In this document: positions 10,855-20,900 of the stretch, piece after piece
How the letters are laid out: every line of letters starts with the position of its first letter
Position numbering within the stretch: the first letter of the stretch is position 1
Source of the DNA: Hygrocybe punicea
Taxonomy: Eukaryota; Basidiomycota; Agaricomycetes; Agaricales; Hygrophoraceae
Assembly: GCA_963556145.1 (NCBI GenBank)
Contig: OY744462.1
Span: 3,162,001-3,226,000, forward strand
DNA: 64,000 bases
Direction: 5' to 3'
The notes under the pieces: model-generated
Database searches by the model: none
Seen by the model: the letters and a program-made list of their open reading frames with translations, nothing else
What the model was told of the DNA's origin: nothing
Made by a program: the position numbers and the translations under genes

Positions 10855-12527
10855 TGTCATGAAAATACGTCACCCCCATACATTTTTCCTCAGATACCAC
10901 TTATTTTCATGACGATCTTCGACAGATCGCTAGACAAACCCTTATAACTCACACACCCTGCGGAGCGGGGGAAGGCTTTTACATTTACAAGCCCCTTGAA
11001 GAGGCAAGACTGGACCGGACTACAACTACAACTCCCCGAAAGGGAGTATGACTATTATGACTGAGAAGCATCTACTCATCTACGAGATACTCCTCCTTAA
11101 TCACCTCTGCGAGGACGGCCTCTTCAACGAGCTGACAAACCTGGTCTTCCAGTGCCCGTTCGATCGCTGCATGGCAATTACGCCTAAACACGTCAGCAAT
11201 GCCGAAGGGAAGATGAGGTTGGAACTCACGCAACCCGAAGGGCGCCCCGGTATCCACATAGGCATCCCTGGGCCAGAAGTCCTCATTGGAGTTGGACCCC
11301 CAGCAAACCTTCATCACGAGTGACGGCATCGAGTCCTTGGACAGGGAGTCCGAGAGCAGGAACACATCATCTAACGCTATCATAAAAACCATCAGAACAA
11401 TACTCAAACACCCCAAGAAGGACAGAACTTACCGAACAGGTTGGCCAGAAGCTTGCACAGAAGCCTCTTGTTGCGCGCAACAAGGTGGCAACACTCCGTA
11501 CAATGTTTGGCCTTCCCACAAGCGAAACAATGACCAATAGCCCAATACAAGTCCCGATCAGAGTCGGAGAGACAGCAGGCAAAGTCGTGCGTAATACAAT
11601 TAACCATGACAGGACGGGATGGGTTAAAGAGGGCAGAACATTTAAAGAATACGAGATGATGGCACAAGTGGGGAAACATCGCATTGATGAAGAGATGGGA
11701 CGAAGGATCCAACCACACTTTATACTGAACAGGGACCCCCTCCCGATCAGGAAGGAACCTCTATCACTTCATCAACGAACCCGTGGGAGCGACATATGAC
11801 CGGAGGTTGAAACCTCCGACTCCCACAGGACACCACAGACCACTCCCATCATTCACATCAGAACAATAAGACACCCCACTTCCATCACCCATGCACAAAC
11901 TCCCTCCAATCATGACCCAGTCAGTTATCGCCGCTATCATTGCCATCATCATCGTGTACGCATTTATCCTCGTAACGATATGCCGAGGAGTACAACGAAT
12001 CTCCATCACCGCCGATCCCAAGATCCCCCTATCAACGTTTGAGGCGTTCCGGCCCCCCACGATCTGTAGCAACGACACGTCACATGGCAGTGAATACCCT
12101 CACAAAGAACTAGACAGCTGTGATGATGCGTATCCAGGCGCTTACGGATCTGGTGACGAATCCGTGTGTCAGCCTGGCATGATCACAAATCACTTCGATG
12201 CTGGGGGAGACGTAGACCCACCAACACGGCAGAGCGAGTCATCCCTACAACGTGTCACTGGTACTGCGGAGGAGGGGGAACGGTATAAAAGACATTGCGT
12301 TACACGTAGCCTACCTTAACTTTGACCTCTTGTATTTCTCCTAGCAGTTGTACTAGATGTAACAAACTTCACAACCTCCATACCGCTCGAACCTTATCCC
12401 TGAGACCCTACCTCTACAAACATACAATCACTCTTGTAAAAAGACCCTCGAACGTAAACCCTCGCTACCGTCGACATTGTGCAACTATTTGACCCACAGA
12501 TCCATTACTCGACCGCTAGTCGTGACA
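10855..12527 (+). mobile_element. Long solo LTR (1,673 bp) in a Helitron remnant
   Basis: The insert starts TGTCATG and ends CGTGACA, so it has TG...CA ends with a 5 bp inverted terminus. It is flanked by a perfect 5 bp duplication, caacc (10,850-10,854 and 12,528-12,532). The empty site is visible in the sister copy near 4,430. No second copy of its ends lies inside, so it is a solo LTR, probably of a Ty3-type element. GGTATAAAAG at about 12,281 is a likely TATA box. The antisense strand shows coding-like pieces (for example DSDRDLYWAIGHCFACGKAK) around a GTAAGT site near 11,428, which I cannot resolve. Confidence 0.85.
11891..12319 (+). CDS. Possible LTR-internal membrane protein
   Basis: A 142-residue open frame lies wholly inside the long LTR. 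Residues 9-32 form one strongly hydrophobic segment (IAAIIAIIIVYAFILVTI), followed by a soluble tail rich in Asp, Glu, Ser and Pro. The frame spans the TATA box, which is odd for an expressed gene. A second, unrelated long LTR at 55,127-56,744 also carries a single-pass frame. There is no homology I recognise; it may be chance. Confidence 0.25.
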   Translation: MHKLPPIMTQSVIAAIIAIIIVYAFILVTICRGVQRISITADPKIPLSTFEAFRPPTICSNDTSHGSEYPHKELDSCDDAYPGAYGSGDESVCQPGMITNHFDAGGDVDPPTRQSESSLQRVTGTAEEGERYKRHCVTRSLP

Positions 12528-12595
12528 CAACCCTACTTCTCTATGATCTTGAATGCTACACAACAGATGATAACATAAAGACAGCTGTGATTGGG

Positions 12596-13333
12596 TGGGC
12601 CAATGTTGCATATGGTATAAACAAAGTCTTTTTTTTTTCATTGGAGTGTTATTTGTATGATTGTTATGAAGATTGACAAGTGATTTTGCTTGAAATAGAT
12701 AATTAACATATAAGATAATATATGTATATAGCAATATCACATTGAATTTTATGTTTTAAGTAAAAATATCAGTATATCATCTGAGTTAAGCTCATTTCTG
12801 CTTATAAGGCTGATATTTCCAAATATAGTAACAGTGGTCACATGTGACTATAACTCCTGTGATCAGCTCAAAATTTAGCATATATGGTGTAAAATTGCCT
12901 TATACGGTTAGACTGATCACATATGACTATCACCAGTGTGATCAGTAAAAAATTTGCTATATAATATCAAAAATTATCTTATATGGTCAGAGTGGTCACA
13001 TGTGACTGTCACACCTCACCTGAAATGGTTATATTAGTCAGCAGTTCGATTTTCAGCTGATTCTGATAAGAATTGAAGTCAGTATGAATATTTTGAATAT
13101 AATTAGAAAGTAATTTGTCTGGTCTGAGGTAACCCATATTTGGATGCTTATGTAAGCTTGTCCAGACATGGCCCCAAACTGTATCTGATTTTTCAGGATC
13201 AGAAGTAGAATCATATCTGTTGCCTAAAAAAATTTTGTCTATAGGAGATCAACTTTATTAATTAATTATGAACCCTCACTGAACCAGGTCTGATAAAGAA
13301 CGAGTCTTTTAATAAATTAAAAGAACTCGTAAC
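12596..13333 (-). mobile_element. Hairpin-ended repeat R, copy 1
   Basis: The sequence shares long stretches with 35,338-35,939 (opposite strand) and 39,680-40,209 (same strand). One end is a hairpin at 13,300-13,330 with arms ACGAGTCTTTTAAT / ATTAAAAGAACTCGT. The other end reads, on the minus strand, CATATGCAACATTGGCCCAC and stops before a T, much like the Helitron 3' ends. It has no coding capacity. I infer a non-autonomous Helitron relative with subterminal inverted repeats. Confidence 0.6.
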
Positions 13334-13724
13334 TTACAGAACACCTGTATGACCAGTACTGTGTAGATAAAAAAATTCTTAGCAAAGGATCAATGGTCTT
13401 AAATGAATTAGGTACATATGACTGTCTGTCAAATTATGTTTTCCACATTCACATTGATTTCAGCTCATGTTTAACTAATATTGTACACAAGAACTCAAAT
13501 ACTTCATTTATGCGCTGGATCTATGCATGTTTATATAGGTGGTCACTTCAGTTTTATACAATACCTCAGCATAATGTTGCTAGAAGATGTCACATTTTGT
13601 CTCTCATGTTGCATCGACACCTGATGTCTAGTCATGATTTTCGTGCATTGCTTGCTGTGTCAAGATTGCCATGCAGAATTTCTTTGCTGCATAAGTTGGC
13701 TCAAAAAGCAGCCCTGTTTCAACT

Positions 13725-16533
13725 TTGACGGCTTTTCACATGACTGGCATTCAACTTCCTGGTGTTCTAAATCTACACTGGTTATTTGTTGCACATGATC
13801 TTCTGTCCCTTTGTCAGTTGCTGTTGGTTCCAAATGTTAAGTTATTCCATGCATTATGCCCTCAGCAATACAAGAATTCCTCTGCTTTTCATTCACAATT
13901 TCCCTCACATGCATATCAACAAGCCACCATGTGGAATTGTCAGCCAAGACTTGGTGGGGGCAGGTCACATCCATTTACGGCTGATATTATTTTGCCATTC
14001 ATGCAAGATAGTAAAGATGTAAATTCAGACAACGTTTTTCAATTTGTTGATCATGTGGATAATTCTGGTAAGGTGTCATACCCCATCGAGCATAATTATG
14101 TTCACACAAACATACCTCTCTCGGAGATAATTCTATATATTCCTGTTAAGATGGTGTATAAAATTGCTCGCATTCACAACATTCCAGTTGGATCTCATGT
14201 ATTAAAAAACATTTACCCTCGTACTTTGAAAATCACAGCTGTGTTAATTGTGATAAATATGTTAGCATTTTTTCTATTGAGATCAGTCAGAAATTGAAAA
14301 AAAGGCAGTGCCACCTCAAGCCTGTTGTACAGGTTGCCAACAAAAAAGACCAATGTTCTTTTCCTCCTCCACCCCTTTCTTCAGAACTTTCACATACTGT
14401 GGTGTCAAATTTTTGTAGGGATTCACGGCCTAGTGAATTTGAAGAATCAGGTTGTGCTGTTTGTGGTGAGTTAGTACCACTAAGTAATTTAAGCAGTTTG
14501 AAAAGTGTGAAGGGTATGCTCAATGTTCTGGAGGCAGCTGGTGTTACTTGAATTGAACGGAGAAATGCAACAGAAAAGATGCGGGAATTCAAAGGCCCTG
14601 TTTTGGACTTCCAATGTGATAAGATATGTGGTGAATGTCGAGGTTACATAAGAAAAGGAAATATTCCTCAATTTGCTCTAGCACAAGGTCTTTGGCTTGG
14701 CTGTGTTCTGAAGGAACTTGCAGAGCTGTGGTTTGTTGAAAAGCTACTTGTGGCTCATATACGCCACAATTGTTGTTTTGTGCAAGTTGGATCAGGAGAA
14801 AAATGACATCACATGTTGTTGCATTCCAGTCACCCATTCCAAAGGTATACCAAGCACTACCACCACCTGTTGATGATCTTGATGATGTCCTGGCTATTTT
14901 ATTCACTGGTCTATGTAAGCCAACTGAAAAGGATTTTGAGCGAACACCTCTGCTAGTGCGCAGGAACCATGTTGCAAGAGCACTTGAATGGCTGAAGATT
15001 AATCATTCTGACTATAGTGATATGGATATATCTTATGATAATCTTGCACAATATCCTGAGGATAGTCCACCTGTCTCCATTGAATATCGTCATAGAGAAA
15101 CAAACAAGGTGGCAGAGGGTACAAGTGTATTTGATACTGAATGTGATGAAGGCACTGAACACGGTGACTGTCCATTTGTTGTCCATGGATTGACTGGTGA
15201 ACACCTAGACACCAACACAATCAACTCACTCAAAGGAATTGCACTAAGACATCTTAATAATGGTGGCAAGATGTTGGCTATTGGTCATTCCTCTCAGTAT
15301 GAGTCTATTTACAAGAACCCAGAACTTTATCCACAAATGTTCCCTTGGCTATTTCCATATGGGAAGGGTGGAATAGGATCTACAGCCTTGTCTGATGCTG
15401 AACACAAGCGTCATCTCTTAATGTATCATGATAAGTGATTTCAAACAGACATTTACTTCCCATTTGTTGCATTTAGTCATGCTTAAGTGAAGGCAAGCTC
15501 AACTGGTGGTTTTTTACTTGCAGATAAGGCCAAATTTAATGAAATAACCAATCGTCTGTTGAATGTTGATCAAAATGTTTTGTCTTCATTGGCGAAGAGG
15601 TTGTCAGAGGGTGAGGTTGTGACTCCAACTAGCCAAGAAGAGAAGGGTTGTTACCAGATAGTTCGAGACTTAGATCATTTAGGAGCCAAAGTTAGTGGAT
15701 CTACAACAAGCAAAAAGTTTATGAGGAATGAGATTTGGTCCTTGATCTCTTATTGTGGTGCTCCCTCATGGTACATTACTTTATCTCCAGCAGATGTCAA
15801 GCATCCAATTTGTTTATACTTTGCTGACACCAAAGAAAGATTTGATCCATCTATTAGGTCAAGTGATGAGCGAATTCGTCTGATTATCAAGAACCCAGTG
15901 GCTGGAGCACGGTTTTTTCATTTCATGGTGAAACTTTTCATTAAGCATATTTTAGGTGTAGTCACAGATCATCCTGGCATATATGGTGATACATCAGCAT
16001 ATTATGGTACTGTTGAGCAACAAGGACATCTCACTTTACATCTTCATATGTTAATTTGGATTCGTGGGTGCCTAACACCACAAGAGATAAGAAAAAGAAT
16101 ATTAGATCCCTCTTCAGATTTTCAGAAGAATATTGTTGAGTATTTAGAAAGCACACATATTGGTGAATTCCTTACTGGGACACAAGATGAGGTGTTGAAA
16201 AATATTGAAGAGGCTTCACATTTAGCAACTTATCTGGATCTAACACAAATGTTACCTGAAGCTCCCCCTGAATTTTGTTCTAAAATGTGTGGTAAATGCA
16301 TCTTGTGTAATAGTTTAAATGTGTGGCAGGATAAGTTTAAATCAGTAGTTGATGACATTTTAGCCAAATCTAACATACCAACAGAAATAAAGATGGTTCC
16401 CAAAATAAATCACATCAATATATGGGGTGCATGGATAACAAGTGGGGAAAATGTAAAGCACGATTTCCTCGTCCTGTATTCAGCCAGACTGAAGTGGATC
16501 CTTAAACTGGATCTCTTACAGCTGATTTCATAA
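13725..16533 (+). pseudogene. Helitron A Rep (HUH) domain, broken
   Basis: The coding sense runs through several frames. An upstream Cys/His-rich part carries GCAVCGELVPLSN near 14,450 and CDKICGECRGYI near 14,620. The Helitron-like N domain follows: PIPKVYQALPPPVDDLDDV, CKPTEKDFERTPLLVRRN, FPWLFPYGKGGIG, then MRNEIWSLISYCGAPSWYIT and NPVAGARFFHF. The HUH motif is in LTLHLHMLIW near 16,030. Stops occur after MYHDK (15,436) and at 15,486, both readable as C-to-T changes. The C-terminal catalytic tyrosines (AYISDYITKPG in copy B) are missing: the frame shifts near 16,450 and the foldback element follows. N-terminal sequence before 14,288 is less certain. Confidence 0.8.
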
Positions 16534-17904
16534 ACATGCGGAAAAGTTTAAAAAAAATTTGAGGTGTAAAAATTTTGGACTTGGTGAAATTTCTCTTGTA
16601 TCTCATGGAATACTACATGGATTGAGATGGTTATAGAGGGAAAGTTGTACTATTTCTTAAGGGCTTTCTACTCCTGTGATTACATTTGGATAATATTTAA
16701 TGTATGATGAGTTGTAGATGAAATAACAGGGAAACCAGCACTTTTTGAGACCCAAAATGATATTGTCAAATTATGGCATCAAATGAGCTCCTATGAACAA
16801 GATTGTAGGGAGAAAATTGTTCATTTTTTCAAGGGCTAGAAGTACATATACCGTGTTTTCCTTTATTTTTGTGTTTTGAGCCAATATTACATCTGTACTA
16901 TTTTTGATTGCATTGGGATCGAAATACCACAAGAATTATAAATATTGGCTCAAAACACAAAAATAAAGGAAAACACGGTATATGTGGGGACTGGCAATGC
17001 CACTACCAAAAGTGTCCAGTGGCTGTACAGTGAAATCACCCATGAAAACGCCACAGCTAATAACTCTTTGTACAGTTCAAATTTCAGCTAGCATTGTGAA
17101 GAGAACTTGTAGATATAAGTGATGTATGAAAATTGTTCGGAACTGAATTTTTTTAAATCCTCCCAACTTTTCACTATGAGGCATTTTGTGAGGGCTCCAC
17201 TTTTTCATTAGAATTGCATTTTCAAGTGGATTTGTTGAGTAAAAAATACCAGAATATTTTATGTGAGGCTAGACATGCTTTAAACTGTATCCATAATTTT
17301 TTTGAAAATTTTGACTGTGTATTGCTTGCAATACATTGATTTTACAATAATGTGTTTTTGTGTTGCAGACTGTGTATTTGGCACTTTCCCCAGATACACA
17401 AGACTAAGGACACTAAAAAAAAATTTGTTCCGAACAATTTTTGCATCTTGTTTTTATCTACCAGTTCTTCTCTTACTTCAAACCGAAATCTGAGCTTGCT
17501 GAAGAGTTATAAGCTTTTCTATCCAGAGGTCACATGCTGGACACTTTTGGTAGTGGCATTGCCGGTCCCCAGTATATGTACTTCTAGCCCTTGAAAAAAT
17601 GAACAATTTTCTCCCTACAATCTTGTTCATAGGAGCTCATTTGATGGCATAATTTGACAATATCATTTTGGGTCTCAAAAAGTGCTGGTTTCCCTGTTAT
17701 TTCATCTACAACTCACCATACACTAAATATTATCCAAATGTAATCACAGGAGTAGAAAGCCCTTAAGAAATAGTACAACTTTCCCTCTATAACCATCTCA
17801 ATCCATGCAGTATTCCATGAGATACAAGAGAAATTTCACCAAGTCCAAAATTTTTACACCTCAAATTTTTTTTTAACTTTTCCGCATGTTTATGAAATCA
17901 GCTG
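16519..17904. mobile_element. 1.4 kb foldback (long-TIR) element
   Basis: Left arm CAGCTGATTTCATAAACATG and its exact inverse at 17,885-17,904 mark the ends. The arms stay similar for at least 330 bp, to about 16,850 and back from 17,570, and weaker similarity continues towards the centre. CAGCTG is itself palindromic, so it may be a 6 bp target duplication or part of the TIR. There is no transposase. The left arm carries a 128 bp MITE that the right arm lacks. The flanking Helitron has lost sequence at this point, so the insertion is associated with a deletion. Confidence 0.85.
16851..16978. mobile_element. 128 bp MITE with perfect 38 bp TIRs
   Basis: CCGTGTTTTCCTTTATTTTT begins an arm (16,851-16,888) whose exact reverse complement is 16,941-16,978. 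TATA stands on both sides, giving a TA or TATA duplication. The opposite arm of the host foldback element at 17,560-17,590 shows the uninterrupted sequence. The near-identity of the TIRs implies recent activity or gene conversion. Confidence 0.9.
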
Positions 17905-18762
17905 CAACACTGTTTAAGCCCTGGGGTTCTGGATGTGATTTGAGAACTGAGTATCAATCTTGGGATGAGTCTTTTTTAACATACAAATTTAGTCCACGAC
18001 ATAATGAACTTATGGACAATTTCAATATATGATATGAATGTCTTGATGCTCGTGATGATTTTCATGCTCAGCTTCGTAAAGGTTCAGTAATATTGCCAAG
18101 TTGGACTGAAGGTTACGATGTTACATCAAATCATGATGATTTAAATGAGATGAATAATGACCTCCAAGAAGATGATGCAGCTATAAATTTATGTGGTGAG
18201 TTTGATGCTGATTTTAATGAAATAGGAAAGCATGAGAAGAAATGTCAACATGACATGTCAATCATGAGGTCCATGATGGCACAAACCAGTTAGACAGAGG
18301 CTGTGTCTGCAGAGTCTTTTTGTGTTGTTCAGCCATCACCACCTGAGATAATTCAAACCGGAAGTCAATGGAAAGCTGAAGTACAAAAACAAAGACAATG
18401 TTTTCTTGATCTTTGAGCTGAAAACTTGTCTGCTCTTCAGAAGAATAATCTCTTTTCTTATTCTGCTCTGAGCTCTAATAATGTTCAAATTGTTGATAAA
18501 TCATATCTTGAAAAAACTTGCACTTCTGGTAATTCTAGTACATTGTTAAACAATATTTTAGAAGAGTTCCATCTGAATAAAGAGCAAAAACGAGCTTTTC
18601 ATATTGTTACAAATCATGCATCCACTGGAAATTATGAGCAACTGAAAATGTATATTGGTGGTATGGGTGGTACAGGTAAAAGCCAGGTGTTGAAGGCATT
18701 AGTGCAGTTTTTTAAATTGCAACAAGAAACACATCATTTTGTTATTGTTGCACCTAGTCATC
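17905..18762 (+). pseudogene. Helitron A helicase, first part
   Basis: After the foldback element the frame resumes with YQSWDESFL, ELMDNFNI and YECLDARDDFHAQLRKG. This matches copy C (ESWDEAF, IMDNFNLRYECLDARDD). The helicase begins with LNKEQKRAFHIV and Walker A GGMGGTGKSQVLKAL at about 18,655-18,700. A TGA stop sits between FNI and YECL where copy C has Arg, and TAG/TGA stops follow near 18,293 and 18,417. The reading is then cut by the TIR element after IVAPS. Confidence 0.8.
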
Positions 18763-19647
18763 AGGAAAATTACAAGCCCTTTTTTTGCACCTTGGAGGCT
18801 CTTGACCTTTTTTGAAACCTCCTGAACTTTTTTCTGAGGTTTTTTTCATCTTTTTTAACAACTTCTGCTACCTTATGGCACTTTGAGTCACTTGGAAATA
18901 TTTACTACATAATATCCCTTGCACACCTTTTCACCCTTTTCAACTTTTTCCCACCTTTTCAAACTTGGATTACTTTGACTCCTTTAGCACTTTGCTTACT
19001 TGTTGGTCCTTTACAATTAATCATTTTACTTGTCTTACCACTTTTGACCTTATGACCTTGGATCACTTTTCACCTTTGATGCCTTTTCTTCTTTTTTTCT
19101 ACTTTTCCCATCTTTTTCAAAGTGAATTACTTTGAAAAAGGATACCTCTTGTCCCAAGACAAAGAACTTTTCTAAGCCGGGTCCATTTCTTGAAAAAGTT
19201 GTTTTGTCTTTGGAAAAGAAGAATCTCTTGAAAGCTTTTCCATATCTTTTGTGGTTTGTTAGCCTTTTTTACAGGTTATTTAAATACTTCTGAATGAATA
19301 CTTTCAGTTTCAAAATAAATCGTGTACAGTATACATTTGAAACTTCAATAATTTCAGTAAATGTCTTGTTATTGAAGAAGTACTGTAAAATTGTCAATCA
19401 ACACTGGTAATGTACTTTGTTTCAAAATATTGGATCATTATGATTTTGAATGCTTTTTGAATACTGGTGCAACAATATGATAACAATATGTAGTATACCC
19501 TCCCAATAAATTCAGTATATGGACCATGTGTGGCCAGCCTGTCTGCGAGGTGGAATTCGGGTGCTGGGGCCTTGCACCGGCCTTCAGCCATACGTGGGCC
19601 TCTTCGTCTGGATGTCCCGATGTGTCTGCGTTGAACCAGACAACTTC

Positions 19648-19703
19648 CACCTCGTGAGAGAGCCGCGCACGTCAATTGACGTGGCCGGCATCTTCACGAG
19701 GTG
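19648..19703. repeat. Interrupted palindrome, CAATTG-centred (site 1)
   Basis: CACCTCGTGA ... ACGTCAATTGACGT ... TCACGAGGTG: the outer arms and the 14 bp core are both self-complementary around one centre. Three similar sites occur at 46,442, 47,994 and 48,378. Confidence 0.85.
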
Positions 19704-20620
19704 GGTGCCATGGTGCCATGGCCTGTCCTGGCAAAACACATGCGTTTGATGCGTGTGTTCCGGTGGTGGTAATGGTGGTGGCAGCACGGTGGCGCGTTCT
19801 TCAGTTAGAAGAATAAAATTGATGGAAAAAATTAATGAAAAACATACCATGAAGCAGCGGGGGTGGATGCACCACCCCCTGCTGCTCATTCCGTCTCGTT
19901 GACTGGCCCACTCCGTTTGTTTGCATGTGCGCACGTCCCGGTTTGCCATGGGGCCTGTTGTTGGCGCGTCCGACGTGGCGTTGATTGTCGATGTCGTGGT
20001 TGTGGCCGTCGTGGTGGAAATCGTCATTGTCGTTGTCGTTGTCGTTGTCATGGTGGTGGTTGCCGTAGACCTGTAATGTAATTGTTAGGGTCGAATAAAA
20101 TAAAATAAAATAAAATAAATAAAATGAAAGGAAATAAAAAACTACGTGGGTGTAAGGGAGTACCGCACGTATCGGGGCCACGTCACTCCTGGCCTTGCTC
20201 GTCATCATTATTGCATTGGCGTCATCCTATGGTCAAAGGTCAGTACTGGTTAGTCGCCAAGTCCAAACTTACCGAAAATGGCAAAAGTGATGATGTTTGG
20301 CGCTCCATTTTGCCAAACTTCGCCAAATGGTCCATGCGCGACCTCCAAACATATATAAGTCGTGCACATGCATTTACTCGTTACGTGCGTATTACTCACT
20401 TTCATTTTATTAATATACTGATTTAGTTTACAGACATTGTCGTATACTTTGTAAGTTGTTGTTTGTAAATATGAAGTTACTCTAAAATCAATTAAATATT
20501 TTTGTAATCTATTGATTATTATTATTATGTTTGTCCTTGAATTTGTCCACAATTGTGGATGTGTGTTATCTGGTCCAAAAAATGGCCTTCTTTTACAAGG
20601 AACAAAAGGGGCCAAAGGTT

Positions 20621-20851
20621 CCAAGAGGTAGCACCTTTTCCAAGAAAGTGACCTGGCTTAGAAAAGTTCAAACTCTTGGAAAAAGAGGTCAAAGGAGGAA
20701 GAAAAGGAAGGAAAAAAGAAGGGAAAAGAATCAAAAGCTCTTCTTTTCCCTTCTTTTTTCCTTCCTTTTTTTCCTCCTTTTGATCTCTTTTTCCAAGAGT
20801 TTGAACTTTTCTAAGCCGGGTCACTTTCTTGGAAAAGGTGTTACCTCTTGG
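20621..20851. repeat. 230 bp hairpin with purine-strand arm
   Basis: The segment from CCAAGAGGTAGCACC to GGTGTTACCTCTTGG is an imperfect inverted repeat centred near 20,736. Long runs of A/G (20,690-20,730) pair with long runs of C/T (20,740-20,785). It is part of the TIR element and non-coding. Confidence 0.88.
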
Positions 20852-20900
20852 AAAAGGTGGACCTCTTGGGTGCAAAAAAAGGGCTTGTAATTTTCCTGAT

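Larger units (their letters stand above)
10496..12595 (-). mobile_element. Helitron 3' end fragment, interrupted by an LTR
   Basis: On the minus strand, 10,850-10,496 and 12,595-12,533 match the 3' untranslated region of the Helitrons at 4,056-4,515 and 45,369-45,814. Shared words include AACTCGTTCATGCCATG and the terminal CCCACTAAACAAG before T. The two parts are contiguous in the other copies; here an LTR with a 5 bp duplication lies between them. The upstream side is cut at about 12,595 by another repeat. Confidence 0.8.
18763..20898. mobile_element. 2.1 kb TIR element of unknown family
   Basis: The ends CAGGAAAATTACAAGCCC and GGGCTTGTAATTTTCCTG are inverted and flanked by AT (18,761-18,762 and 20,899-20,900). 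The host frame runs from VAPS on the left to DAAALLAGSTYHY on the right, matching copy C. The interior is strikingly mixed: an 18,780-19,260 stretch of CTTTT-rich repeats, a GC-rich core (19,510-20,080) with a long palindrome, and a 230 bp hairpin near the right end. No transposase is visible. The short duplication does not identify the superfamily. Confidence 0.85.

Noticed and set aside
16519..16524. CAGCTG as a definite 6 bp target duplication of the foldback element
   Set aside because: CAGCTG is its own reverse complement, so duplication and TIR sequence cannot be told apart from one copy.
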